Below, one piece after another: positions 17,435 to 27,063 of a stretch of 64,000 nucleotides of DNA; positions within the stretch are counted from its first letter, which is position 1, and each line of letters begins with the position of its first letter. The notes under the pieces were generated by a model, which saw only the letters and a program-made list of their open reading frames with translations, was not told the origin of the DNA and did not search any database. The translations under genes and the position numbers were made by a program. The DNA is from Parabacteroides acidifaciens (lineage in GTDB: Bacteria > Bacteroidota > Bacteroidia > Bacteroidales > Tannerellaceae), in assembly GCF_003363715.1 (NCBI RefSeq), contig NZ_QREV01000024.1, forward strand, positions 1 to 64,000. Direction: 5' to 3'.

Positions 17435-18172
17435 TTATATGACTTTCTCGCATTGCAACACCCAACCTGAATTTCTGAACTTTTTAATGACTCTAACTCT
17501 CTCCCAACCAAATCCTACCTTTTTATGTAACGCAAATTCATCTGTAGAATACACACGCTTTATATTTCCTGATTCGTAAGGCTTAATTTGCCGAGGGACA
17601 AATGTCGGTATATTTCCATACTGTTTACAAGTCGCCGAAAGATGAATATCCTCTCCATTATTACGAAATAAAGGACTTTCCAGTAAAAACATATCAATCC
17701 ATTCTTTCTTGAAGAACCACGAGTTATTGCCAAAGTCAACTTCTTTGTCAACAGTGCAGAAACTATGTTGGAATTCATAACCATCCCCAACAAATACTTC
17801 TGTCTGATTATTCCTGATATTCAACAATCGCCCATTTGGACAAACAATTGCATTTAACCGTTTACTTGTCTCCAATGCTTTTTCCAGAAAGCCAGGACCG
17901 GGAATAATATCATCGTCTATTATATATACATACGAAGTCGTAACATCCTTTACTGATTCGAAACGCCCGAATACCCCCGGATTATCCTCCCAACAAATAT
18001 ACTTTATATGATCCCGATATTTAGAAACAACACTATCCACATTGACATGATGTTGAGTTTGCTGTACCCAAATAACCTGCGGAGATAAGGTCTGTCCCAA
18101 CAATGCCAAAAGTTGTTCTTCCAGATGATCCCGTTTCCAAACAGTAAGAATTGCAGTTATAGTATTATCCAT
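17435..18172 (-). CDS. Glycosyltransferase family 2 protein
   Basis: 245 residues with a GT-A fold start (ITAILTVWKRDHLEEQL) and an acidic metal-binding motif in YIIDDDIIPGPGFLEKA (about 84-100). Downstream are an aromatic-rich acceptor region and NNGEDIHLS. It transfers a sugar from a nucleotide-sugar donor; donor and acceptor are unknown. It is the last gene of the 20-kb peptide/glycosyltransferase operon, seven bases after the GT-methyltransferase fusion. No hairpin terminator was found between it and the rubrerythrin promoter. Confidence 0.82.
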   Translation of the reverse strand: MDNTITAILTVWKRDHLEEQLLALLGQTLSPQVIWVQQTQHHVNVDSVVSKYRDHIKYICWEDNPGVFGRFESVKDVTTSYVYIIDDDIIPGPGFLEKALETSKRLNAIVCPNGRLLNIRNNQTEVFVGDGYEFQHSFCTVDKEVDFGNNSWFFKKEWIDMFLLESPLFRNNGEDIHLSATCKQYGNIPTFVPRQIKPYESGNIKRVYSTDEFALHKKVGFGWERVRVIKKFRNSGWVLQCEKVI

Positions 18173-18178
18173 AAATAT

Positions 18179-19831
18179 TTATATATTACTCCATAAAACA
18201 AATTCTTCTCCTTCTTTTGCAATTGAGGTAAAAGAAAATCGGCTCCTCTTTTTTACTTTTAAACCTTTTACCCAACCGAATAAACTCAAAAAAACAGAAT
18301 CATTAATTTCAATTGGTTCCGGAATAGTCGCCTCATGATAATGAACATGCATCAAAAATCTACAATCAGGTTTTGCCACACGTTGTAGTTCTTTCGCCAC
18401 TTTTTCCAAATTATCAACGTGATCAATTGCATTTACCGATAAAATAACATCAAAAAAATTATCTTCTATTGGTATTTCTTCACCCCCAGATGCCATAAAA
18501 TGTACATTCGGATAGAAACATAATGGGAATCCAGCCTTTTCATAATTTGAAATCAACGGGTCTACACCATAAATTTCAGCTTGCTCAAAACATGTTGCAC
18601 TTGGAATAGGACCACACCCAACATCTAAAACTCTTTTCCCCAAAAAACTATTTCCAGCAACGTCTAAGTCTTTTAAATATTTCGGCTTCTGATGCAATTC
18701 AGTCCATGTCAGAATAGCAGATTGTAAAAGATTGTTCCCGACGATTTTTTGTTCCGGAGAAGGACACGGAGTATTATACAATATTGGCAGATTACCATCA
18801 TACCAAGCTAAATAAGATTGAATCTCCGATTTCCAAAATGCAATTTCTGCATTATGTTTGATCTCTATATTCTGTTCATTAAATAATTTCAATATATCAA
18901 GAATAAAGCCATTCCGTTGCAAATAAGATAAACCGGACTTCATCTCATTCATAACAAACTGCTGTTGTTCTATCGATAAAGACTTAACATATCCAAGCAC
19001 TTTATATGCAAGCTGTTCTGCTATTTTAGTCCAGAACCGACTATTTAACAGCTTGCCACAATGGCAATAAAATATGATTTCACCTATTACGGGATGCCGC
19101 ATATCCTCACTTTCCGGCATATCATTTTCCAATGACTTGAATCTCCGTATCATTTCCAACTGGTATTTTTGCCGGATTTCACGGGCATATTTTTTTTGCT
19201 CCAGTCGATACACACTCGATATCTGAGTCTTATGTATACGATATTGCATTAAGACATCCGGCATATTGACAATTTCGCCTTTTAACGCCAATCGGCAAGC
19301 CAAATCATAATCAGAAGAGTATCTATACCTCTCATCATATCCTCCCAACTCTTTTAACACAGTTGTCCTAATAAATAAAGACGGATGCAGAAAACGATTA
19401 TCTTTTAATAACTGAAGCTGTATATCACAATTTTTCAGCGGTTTCGGATATGTATTATCCATTCCTATACAAATAAACTGGGATCCGCATGCTAACACAC
19501 CCGGATGTCGCTCCATGTATTCAAATTGTTTTTCTATTCTATCAGGGAATGCTATATCATCCGCATCCATTACACAAATATATTTTCCTTTCGCCACACG
19601 CATCCCTTTATTACGGGAAGGATAGTTTCCGATGTTTTCTATATTTCGAAGGCAAACCAGACGTGAATCAAAATAAGTACATAATACGTCCCAACTCCGA
19701 TCCGTAGAAGCATCATCTACCACGATCAGTTCAAAGTTTTCAAATGACTGCCCCAATATGCTATCAACCGCTTCTTCCAAATATGATTCCATATTATATA
19801 CGGGCATTATAACAGATACTTCCGGTTTCAT
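18179..19831 (-). CDS. Glycosyltransferase family 2 fused to an SAM-dependent methyltransferase
   Basis: 550 residues in two enzymes. Residues 1 to about 240 are a GT2 domain (VSVIMPVYNMESYLEEAV, VVDDASTD, CVMDADDIAFPDR). A mostly helical linker of about 150 residues follows. The C-terminal part is a class I methyltransferase with motif I VLDVGCGPIP (about 398-407), acidic motif GVDPLIS and SVNAIDHVDNLEKVAKEL. The fusion suggests that a sugar is attached and then methylated, or that a methylated residue is made on the same acceptor. The GT4 gene upstream overlaps its start by four bases. Substrates are inferred only from the setting with peptide precursors and other glycosyltransferases. Confidence 0.85.
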   Translation of the reverse strand: MKPEVSVIMPVYNMESYLEEAVDSILGQSFENFELIVVDDASTDRSWDVLCTYFDSRLVCLRNIENIGNYPSRNKGMRVAKGKYICVMDADDIAFPDRIEKQFEYMERHPGVLACGSQFICIGMDNTYPKPLKNCDIQLQLLKDNRFLHPSLFIRTTVLKELGGYDERYRYSSDYDLACRLALKGEIVNMPDVLMQYRIHKTQISSVYRLEQKKYAREIRQKYQLEMIRRFKSLENDMPESEDMRHPVIGEIIFYCHCGKLLNSRFWTKIAEQLAYKVLGYVKSLSIEQQQFVMNEMKSGLSYLQRNGFILDILKLFNEQNIEIKHNAEIAFWKSEIQSYLAWYDGNLPILYNTPCPSPEQKIVGNNLLQSAILTWTELHQKPKYLKDLDVAGNSFLGKRVLDVGCGPIPSATCFEQAEIYGVDPLISNYEKAGFPLCFYPNVHFMASGGEEIPIEDNFFDVILSVNAIDHVDNLEKVAKELQRVAKPDCRFLMHVHYHEATIPEPIEINDSVFLSLFGWVKGLKVKKRSRFSFTSIAKEGEEFVLWSNI

Positions 19832-20883
19832 GATACAAGTATTTTATATAGTTGTGACATTGTTATTGATGGTTCGAAACTCATTGCCTTTATTCCCGCT
19901 AAAACAGATAGCTCATTTCGTAACGAACAATTCAGAATCAACTGCTTTAATTCGACATATATAGACTCTTGGTCCCAATCGGCCAACACTCCATATTTAC
20001 CCCCTTCTAATATTTCATCAGCCCCTCCGGAACGTGTAGCCAATACAGGACGTTGCAGACATAAAGCCTCGCAAAGAACCAATGGAGCACCTTCAACCTG
20101 TGATGTCGAAACAAAAATATCTGCTGCCTTTATATAGGGATACGGATTTTTCAAAAAGCCTTTCAAACTAACATAATGCTCCAGTCGATGTTCACCAATA
20201 TATTGTAACAAACTTTCACGCAAATATCCCTCTCCCAAAATCCACACCTGAAAATCCAGTCCTTCCAAAACCAACCTATCAACCACCTGTAACAACAGCA
20301 TATATCCTTTTTCCGGATTTAAACGTCCAACACAACAAACAACCAGTTTCTCCTTTATAGGCACATCCACTTCAGCCTGACGGCAAATGAAATTCCGATC
20401 AATCAAATTAGGCAAGACATGCTGCTCAGACTGAATATCCGGATATAACTTCCCGAACTGTTTTTTCGTATACATAGAGACGAATACAAGTTTATGCATG
20501 GTATTAAAACATCTCTTTTCCTCTTCTTTATTCCGATAGAATTGTTTACACCAATGTAACTTATACAAATCCGTATGTATCCAAGCTATCTTCAATGCAT
20601 TACTTTTCCGGTAAGCAACATATTTAACAGCGACACCTTCTAAAAATGCAATCTCTACGTCATACTGCTTCCTGCGTAATGGATGATTCTTATCTTTAAG
20701 CCCTGCTAACCAAGTAACCTGTTGAGGTATATCATTCCGGTAAATTCCCCGATCAAAAAGGATCAAAAGCGAAACGTTATATAGTTCATAATCAAATCGT
20801 TTCAAGATTTCAATTAATAGATGTTCCGCTCCTCCTCCTTCCAAAGAATCGATACAAAAAAGTATGCTTTTCTTTTTTTCCAT
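19828..20883 (-). CDS. Glycosyltransferase family 4 protein
   Basis: 351 residues of GT-B fold. The N-terminal half opens with SILFCIDSLEGGGAEHLL, the acceptor side typical of GT4. The C-terminal half has VVCCVGRLNPEKGYMLLLQV and the EX7E donor-site motif in EGAPLVLCEALCLQRPVLAT (about 280-299), followed by GGADEIL. It is a retaining transferase using a nucleotide sugar. It starts three bases after the upstream galactosyltransferase-like gene and overlaps the next gene. The cytoplasmic location is inferred from the lack of a signal peptide. Confidence 0.9.
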   Translation of the reverse strand: MEKKKSILFCIDSLEGGGAEHLLIEILKRFDYELYNVSLLILFDRGIYRNDIPQQVTWLAGLKDKNHPLRRKQYDVEIAFLEGVAVKYVAYRKSNALKIAWIHTDLYKLHWCKQFYRNKEEEKRCFNTMHKLVFVSMYTKKQFGKLYPDIQSEQHVLPNLIDRNFICRQAEVDVPIKEKLVVCCVGRLNPEKGYMLLLQVVDRLVLEGLDFQVWILGEGYLRESLLQYIGEHRLEHYVSLKGFLKNPYPYIKAADIFVSTSQVEGAPLVLCEALCLQRPVLATRSGGADEILEGGKYGVLADWDQESIYVELKQLILNCSLRNELSVLAGIKAMSFEPSITMSQLYKILVS

Positions 20884-20886
20884 AAC

Positions 20887-22200
20887 CTAATCCCTCCATG
20901 TCCATGAATGAATATATTGATATAACTCAAGTTGTGTCATTCCACAAATTTTCAGAAACTCTTTTCGGTTCGACACTTCCAGTTCGGGAGTGGCAAAACC
21001 GGAATTTTCATTCCTCGGATGATGTAAATGGAATAAGCAACCAGTAGCCCGATAAACCGGCAAGCCCAATATTTTAATTCTCCGGAATCTCTCGAGGTCT
21101 TCCGGCCCCCAACCATAAAAATTTTCATTTTCTCCTCCAGCATTTAAATACATATATTTATTAACCAGAAAAGCGCCTCCTACAGAATAATCACCAGCCG
21201 GCAATTGGAAATCACCAATATGTCCGATTAATTCCGAGACCATCCCATTATCCGTAAAGTCAATACTTTGGGCTTCTGTAAGTGCACAAAACCGTCCGTC
21301 ATAAGGATAAGCCATCACGGCCTTTCCTGAATGAATCCGTTTTACAGCATCCATGATCTGATATTCCGGTATAATAACATCCGTATCCCAAATTCCAACT
21401 ATAGGACTATGCGCCATTTGTAATAATTGATTCAGATAACGGGTTCGATAAAACACGGGGTCATCATCTTGCACAAATACATATCGAACACAAGGATTAT
21501 CTATTTTCAACTTATACCGAGCTGTCTCATCTGCTTCCAACAAGATAATCTCCTTAAACTTCATTTTACACAAACCTGAAAGCAATACATCCAAATTTCT
21601 TACCCTCTCAGGAGAATCAATACGTAACGGAATTACAATAGAAACATCCGAACCTATTTCTAACAAACATGCAGTCTGTTCCGGGCAAACCCGTTCCGCC
21701 TGCAATCTTTTTAGTTCTTCAATAATACTATCGGGAAAAGTAGTTCCTTCCTCTTGATATTTATTCAATTTATCCAAGACAAGTATCAGATTTTGTTTGT
21801 TATTCAACTCATTTACCATATCCTTATCCCGGACGGACATACCTACCCGATTTCTAAGATAATATATTAATACAGCCAACTGACCGACATCCTGCTTCAA
21901 TATATCAGGAAAAAAACGATAAATGGCAGAATCCAACATGCGAAATAACATTTCGACAGTCCCCTTCAGCCTTTCTTTCCTATATAATGACAATAAAACG
22001 CTTCCCAAACGAACAAGCACATTCGCTTCCCCGTCAGTTTTCTCGCCAACCACTTCTTCAAACTCTGTCAACAACTTTACCGTATGCCGCTCATAACGCT
22101 TGTCTTGCTTTGTACATGCCAAAACATAACAATAGAGAATTCTTTTTACATCCAACCATGAAAGATCCGTTCCTGTTATTTCCAATTCAATATTATTCAT
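20887..22200 (-). CDS. Galactosyltransferase-like glycosyltransferase with unknown N-terminal domain
   Basis: 437 residues. The first 185 residues are helical and match nothing I recognise. From about 190 there is a GT-A domain with WDTDVIIPEYQIMDAVKRI (DxD motif, about 270) and the signature FYGWGPEDLERFRRIKILG (about 365), known from the GT7/GT27-type C-terminal galactosyltransferase domain. HLHHPRNENS follows. It is likely a sugar transferase acting in the cytoplasm. Its start overlaps the end of the C39-like membrane protein gene by eight bases, which supports translation as part of the same operon. Confidence 0.82.
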   Translation of the reverse strand: MNNIELEITGTDLSWLDVKRILYCYVLACTKQDKRYERHTVKLLTEFEEVVGEKTDGEANVLVRLGSVLLSLYRKERLKGTVEMLFRMLDSAIYRFFPDILKQDVGQLAVLIYYLRNRVGMSVRDKDMVNELNNKQNLILVLDKLNKYQEEGTTFPDSIIEELKRLQAERVCPEQTACLLEIGSDVSIVIPLRIDSPERVRNLDVLLSGLCKMKFKEIILLEADETARYKLKIDNPCVRYVFVQDDDPVFYRTRYLNQLLQMAHSPIVGIWDTDVIIPEYQIMDAVKRIHSGKAVMAYPYDGRFCALTEAQSIDFTDNGMVSELIGHIGDFQLPAGDYSVGGAFLVNKYMYLNAGGENENFYGWGPEDLERFRRIKILGLPVYRATGCLFHLHHPRNENSGFATPELEVSNRKEFLKICGMTQLELYQYIHSWTWRD

Positions 22201-23362
22201 ATCTTTCTCTCCTTCTGTAAGCCATATAAACAGACAAAAAAATAGGAACTGTACTCTTTATCGAATGATATTGATAAAGAATATTCGTAACCAACAGAGA
22301 TATCATAGCCGTGAACATTCCAAGCCAGCCATTTGGCCAACACATCCATCCGGCTAATCCTGCATTCAACAACAACAATGTTTTTACCCGTAGTCCTACA
22401 ATCTTTTTTACTTCTTCTATAAACTCAAGTTCTAAACTACTTTTTCCGGAAAAATGTAACTCTTGTCGTGACCGATACTGCCAAATACCATAGATCGTTA
22501 ATGGTATATATAATACATACACAAGTAATAAAAAAGAACTCTGATACAAAGTATAACTAATACCCCCCAAATACAAAACAAAAGCCAGAAATATTTTAAT
22601 AACCATCTGGGGGTATTTTTCCATCGCAAAGTACAATTGAGCCTGTTCGCCATAATTGACACGATTCATCATTATTCTCCAAAAACGGTTAAAACGCTCC
22701 GCTACAAATTGTTTCCATTTCAAATAGGCAACAGAAAAAATGTAATATCCTCCACAAATCAATAATAGAAATCCTAAAAGCATAAAAAAGTTAGAATACC
22801 AAAACCAAATTCCCCAAGCTACTCCTATAGCCAAAACAATACCACACAAGAAAACTATGAAATACTTCCAATCAGACTTTAAATAGAACCTTATATATCT
22901 GTTTATACGTTTTTCCTGATCCTCTTCCCGTTCAAAAGTATCATCCGGGAACACCATCATACAAATACCCTTTATCCACATCAGATCCATTTCATCCGGC
23001 CAATATTGCATTAGCCCCCATGAAGTATCGCCTACGATAAAACGATCGCCATCAAAACCATAATAAACTACAAAATCCTTTTTCCCCTGCTCTGTATCAA
23101 AAAATAAAATCGTCGGCGTATAAATACAACGCAATTTTTCTAACGTCATCTGCATTACTTGACAGTTGAAACCAGATCGCACAAAAGCATTTTTGAGTCC
23201 CTTTAAAGAGACCGTTCCGTTTTTCACATCGCTCCAGCGTTCTAACACCCATATTTCAGGTTTTCCTCCATAAAACCGATTCACAGAAAGTAAGCAAGCG
23301 ACTCCTGTAGAACAATGGTCAGCCAAAGTAAATGTTTGTTTTATGTATTCGTAATCTACCAT
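22193..23362 (-). CDS. Membrane protein with a catalytically degenerate C39-like domain, no ATPase
   Basis: 389 residues. The first 145 look like a C39 bacteriocin-processing peptidase: the string CLLSVNRFYGG (from residue 23) matches the CLRMIAKFYG part of the true peptidase encoded at 33943-36144. At the nucleophile position there is Thr19 (TGVAC instead of CGPSC). The His of HFVVLYG is Asp (DFVVYYG) and the oxyanion Gln is missing. Only the Asp of VGDTSWG remains. Cys17 two residues earlier could be an alternative nucleophile if the loop is rearranged. About six TM segments follow (about 165-225, 255-300 and 335-370), as in an ABC exporter membrane domain, but the protein ends without a nucleotide-binding domain. 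It may hold leaders or act as a partner of the exporter. It overlaps both neighbouring genes. Confidence 0.75.
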   Translation of the reverse strand: MVDYEYIKQTFTLADHCSTGVACLLSVNRFYGGKPEIWVLERWSDVKNGTVSLKGLKNAFVRSGFNCQVMQMTLEKLRCIYTPTILFFDTEQGKKDFVVYYGFDGDRFIVGDTSWGLMQYWPDEMDLMWIKGICMMVFPDDTFEREEDQEKRINRYIRFYLKSDWKYFIVFLCGIVLAIGVAWGIWFWYSNFFMLLGFLLLICGGYYIFSVAYLKWKQFVAERFNRFWRIMMNRVNYGEQAQLYFAMEKYPQMVIKIFLAFVLYLGGISYTLYQSSFLLLVYVLYIPLTIYGIWQYRSRQELHFSGKSSLELEFIEEVKKIVGLRVKTLLLLNAGLAGWMCWPNGWLGMFTAMISLLVTNILYQYHSIKSTVPIFLSVYMAYRRRERYE

Positions 23363-24702
23363 TATACTATCGAATTTATATAAGGAGTTAACGTATCCGG
23401 AGTTTCCTCCATTCTTTGCTTCATTTTCTGAAGATTCTCTTTATACATAAGATAAGAAGAACATATCTTCTTTATTTTTTGGTAGATTGTAATCGGAGAA
23501 TCCTTGGATATATTGCCTTTCAAACCTAATTTATGAAAAACAACACGGGCTGCATTCCCCGGTTGGTCCCAATTACGGTTTAAAGGATATACCAACATGG
23601 GAACTTGCCGATAGATACACTCAGTTATACTGTTCATTCCCCCATGAGTAATCATTAAATCACAATATTGAAGTAAATGGAATTGAGGAACCTGTCTAAG
23701 AATCAACATGTTTTCAGGAAGTGGCAACAAAGAATTATGCAAGAACATCTTTCCTACGGAACAAACAAAGAATAAACTACTGTCAGTAAATGCTACTTTT
23801 CTAATTTTACTAAAAAAACGGATCACTTTTTTCTTATCCGTATCCCCCAATGTTCCTAAAGAGCAATAAATCACAAATACTTTACCTTCTACACGCAAAA
23901 ATTGTAGTCTTTCTGTCAAAGCAGAATAGCGAGGAACAAACAAATGAATATCCCGATTCTCTTTTGCAGGAGAAAAAAAAGTTAACAAGTTTCGTTCTAT
24001 AGATGGAAAATCGAAAACAATCGGAGAAATAATAAGCTCCGTATATCCACTTAATTCCACACGAGAGACTGTATATCGGTTGCTTTCAATATATTTAGAA
24101 AGCGGATAATGACTTAAATTCGCTAATATGGTTACATTAGTAAAATAATTATTTGAAGAATAAAACAAACGCAGTATCCACTGATGAACATGATACCTAA
24201 GATGATACATTTTCCATAAAAGTTCACTTTTCAAAATACCTTTTCTCGTATAAGAAGGTAGACTTTCATAACAAACTGGTGCAATATAAGGATATTTATA
24301 TGTACTTACCATCGATTGTAATCGAACTATATGATTACATATATCATTATATATTACAGTTTTATAAAAATGGTGTGAATCCAGTAAAATCAAATCCGGA
24401 TGGAAAAGTTCACTTATTTGCTTATAACTCCGGAACATTTCCCTTAACAACCTTTTTCTTTTCAATACTGAAAAAGAGAAAATAGACGACCAAATACCGC
24501 TTAATCTCCTTTTTGCTTCAAACAATATCAAAGTATCAATATCAACTATATATGTTTCAAAACCACAACTTGCTATCATCTTTTGATAAGAGCCACCACA
24601 TACATATATAACACGATTTTCTTTTGACAAATGCTTTGCCAAAAGAAAAGTCGCATTATAATGACTTATTGCCGGATAGATATCAAATATAATAGTAGCC
24701 AT
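23362..24702 (-). CDS. Glycosyltransferase family 1 (UGT/macrolide transferase-like)
   Basis: 446 residues of GT-B fold. The C-terminal donor-binding signature is clear: THGGMNSITECIYRQVPMLV, then YPLNRNWDQPGNAARV (about 350-390), as in UDP-glycosyltransferases that decorate small molecules, natural products or lipids. The N-terminal acceptor half starts TIIFDIYPAISHYNATFLLA. The coding strand is AT-rich compared with the first operon. The last base of this gene overlaps the first base of the C39-like gene. A diverged relative lies at the other end of the operon (36141-37169). The natural-product type of this family fits a tailoring role on a peptide, which is inference. Confidence 0.85.
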   Translation of the reverse strand: MATIIFDIYPAISHYNATFLLAKHLSKENRVIYVCGGSYQKMIASCGFETYIVDIDTLILFEAKRRLSGIWSSIFSFSVLKRKRLLREMFRSYKQISELFHPDLILLDSHHFYKTVIYNDICNHIVRLQSMVSTYKYPYIAPVCYESLPSYTRKGILKSELLWKMYHLRYHVHQWILRLFYSSNNYFTNVTILANLSHYPLSKYIESNRYTVSRVELSGYTELIISPIVFDFPSIERNLLTFFSPAKENRDIHLFVPRYSALTERLQFLRVEGKVFVIYCSLGTLGDTDKKKVIRFFSKIRKVAFTDSSLFFVCSVGKMFLHNSLLPLPENMLILRQVPQFHLLQYCDLMITHGGMNSITECIYRQVPMLVYPLNRNWDQPGNAARVVFHKLGLKGNISKDSPITIYQKIKKICSSYLMYKENLQKMKQRMEETPDTLTPYINSIV

Positions 24703-24709
24703 AACATAC

Positions 24710-27052
24710 CTATCTGTTCATGTTAATAATACCGGCATCCGTATCTACATTGTTCAACTTCTTGTTTCCAGCTTTATGTTTCCGTCCGAAAGAAAAGTTA
24801 TAAGCTAAACGAATATTCAACAATCGCTTGGACTCTTTAATATACTCCCAGGAAGTTACCGGTGCATCCTTACTCAAACGCTCATACCCTTGGCGGAAAT
24901 TATTGGTAAAAGGAAACATCATGGCAACGCCAAGCTGGAGGTTGTTTTTCATCCAAAAAAGTCCCAGTGCAGACATATCCGTCCCGTTTTGTATTGTCTC
25001 ACCATACAAACTGCTCTTATACCGTCTGTATTGTCCGATAAGCGACAAGTTCCGATACGTAAGCGAAGCATTGATATTGAAATAAAAATCATCGAACGTA
25101 TGATCATAATTCCACCCCCTGCTCATATATTTAGAATAGCCGAAACCGGCATTAATGGACAGGAACCGCTTCAATGATCCAATAGTCAATCCATTTAAAC
25201 CCAAATTCAGATCTACATCAAACTGCTGATAGTAATCCTGATTATTCTCCGTCAAAATGACTTTATTGCCTTCAATGAACACATCTTCCATAATGGGATT
25301 CTTGGAGTATTGATGGTTTAAATTCAAATATCCACGAAAGATTCCTTTGGAATAAGAATAATTCAAGTTATTCTTAAATACTTTATACGTTTTCAAATTG
25401 GGATTACCCCGTACAATCTGGATCGTATCCAGCAACACTTCGACATCTGTCAAAGATGAAAGTGAAGGGATCGACGGATTCATCTGGAATGAATAACGTA
25501 AGAAACTGTTTTTATGGGGCTGCCATCCCAACTTTACCGTCGGAGTAAATATCCAATACGTATTATCGATCTCCCCTTCTTTAAACCAGCTACGGTTCAC
25601 CCCAACACCTGCCGAATAAGAAAACTTCTTCACCTTTCCGACAACTTCGGCAAAACCATACGTTTCAGATTGCATCATATCCGATAAAGTGCTTGTCGTC
25701 CCGGAATAGGTATTCTCCGTCTTCATCTGAGAATGTTTTAACCCGGCACTAAAATTAAATTTCTCGAATTCACGCGTGTAAATACCTTCCCCGATAAATG
25801 AATACTTCTTACCATCGATATTCGTCAGAATATTGCTAAAAGGATTATTCTGATCCACATATTCCAGATAAGTACGTTCACTATTCGTAGACATCAAAGT
25901 TCCCACAGCATTGAATTCAAGTGTTTGCTTTTTGGGCAGATTATACAGGAAATACAAGTCCAAGGAAGGTGTATAAGAATTATCTTCCTGTAAAACACGT
26001 GAATAAATAAAATCTTTCGTATTACTCCCATCATACAATTTATTGTAATAATTGTTATAAGGCGCATTTTTCAATGTATTACGGAAAATAGCATTAAAAA
26101 CATACTTATCCGGATTATACAAATTGTAAGACAGGTTTATGTCATTCTTAAAGTTTTTAGATTTGTCATCCAATCCTTCCTGAATGCGTTCAATCGTTTT
26201 ATCAGCAAAATGGTATTCTTCTTCCACATCTTTGTAACGATGCTTATACCCCCGATTCCCGTTTACAACACTTAATCCCCATTCCGAGCGACGGTTATTA
26301 AATTTCGCAGCCAAGAAGTTTTCCCCCCAAAGACGATTTGGAGCATCTGTTCCCTGAAAAGATACATATCCACCGGTTTCCCGACGGCGAGTTACAATAT
26401 TAACTACCGCTCCTAACCCCGGTTCTCCGTAACGGCTCCCCGGATCCTCAATGAATTCGATACGGAGCACGTCCTTCGGCAAGATGGCCGCAAGCTCGTT
26501 TGCAGAAACTTTGATACCGTTTATTCGTGTCTGAATAGAACCTCCATTGCTAACCTCCATCGTCTTCATAATAGGATTCACGTACAAACGCGGGATATTC
26601 AAGTTATTCATCAAATCGTAAGCATCAGCAGAAATATCTACAGCTGATTTAATGGGTAATATAACTTGCCTGTCTACCCGGTTGATAATATTGGAAGCCG
26701 TCACTTCCACATTTCCAAGTTCAACCGATGATTCCCCCATCATAATATCACCTAAATCAATCGTTCCGGAAAGATTGTTTACGGCTATCGAAACAGTTTC
26801 ATACCCGATAAACGATGCGGAAACAATGTAATTTCCCTTTGCCAACTTTTCCAATTGGAAAATACCTTTTGCGTCTGTTGCACAGCCACCCACAAAAGCA
26901 GAATCAGCCGTTAGCAAGGAAATAGAAACTGCCTCGACAGGAAGTTTCTTTTCACCTTGCGTTTCAACAACACGCCCCTTAATTTTTGCATTCTGTGCTT
27001 GTACACTTAAACAGAATGCAAAAAAGATAAATGTATATAAGTATGTTTTCAT
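24710..27052 (-). CDS. TonB-dependent-receptor-like outer-membrane beta-barrel protein
   Basis: 780 residues. A signal peptide (about 1-19, ending VQAQ) is followed by a carboxypeptidase-regulatory-like domain (about 22-110: KIKGRVVETQGEKKLPVEAV, GDIMMGESSVELGNVEVTAS), a plug domain (about 125-225, with VLRIEFIEDPGSRYGEPGLG) and a long beta-barrel of the OMP_b-brl_3 type. There is no SusD partner. It sits 12 bases after the radical SAM gene and eight bases before the GT1 gene, inside the peptide operon. It could take up or sense the peptide, give self-protection, or help the product across the outer membrane. The sequence does not decide among these. Confidence 0.85.
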   Translation of the reverse strand: MKTYLYTFIFFAFCLSVQAQNAKIKGRVVETQGEKKLPVEAVSISLLTADSAFVGGCATDAKGIFQLEKLAKGNYIVSASFIGYETVSIAVNNLSGTIDLGDIMMGESSVELGNVEVTASNIINRVDRQVILPIKSAVDISADAYDLMNNLNIPRLYVNPIMKTMEVSNGGSIQTRINGIKVSANELAAILPKDVLRIEFIEDPGSRYGEPGLGAVVNIVTRRRETGGYVSFQGTDAPNRLWGENFLAAKFNNRRSEWGLSVVNGNRGYKHRYKDVEEEYHFADKTIERIQEGLDDKSKNFKNDINLSYNLYNPDKYVFNAIFRNTLKNAPYNNYYNKLYDGSNTKDFIYSRVLQEDNSYTPSLDLYFLYNLPKKQTLEFNAVGTLMSTNSERTYLEYVDQNNPFSNILTNIDGKKYSFIGEGIYTREFEKFNFSAGLKHSQMKTENTYSGTTSTLSDMMQSETYGFAEVVGKVKKFSYSAGVGVNRSWFKEGEIDNTYWIFTPTVKLGWQPHKNSFLRYSFQMNPSIPSLSSLTDVEVLLDTIQIVRGNPNLKTYKVFKNNLNYSYSKGIFRGYLNLNHQYSKNPIMEDVFIEGNKVILTENNQDYYQQFDVDLNLGLNGLTIGSLKRFLSINAGFGYSKYMSRGWNYDHTFDDFYFNINASLTYRNLSLIGQYRRYKSSLYGETIQNGTDMSALGLFWMKNNLQLGVAMMFPFTNNFRQGYERLSKDAPVTSWEYIKESKRLLNIRLAYNFSFGRKHKAGNKKLNNVDTDAGIINMNR

Positions 27053-27063
27053 AAGATATAATA

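Noticed and set aside
17253-17465. 70-codon minus-strand frame between the last glycosyltransferase and rubrerythrin
   Set aside because: It overlaps both genes, spans the rubrerythrin promoter and has low-complexity hydrophobic content.
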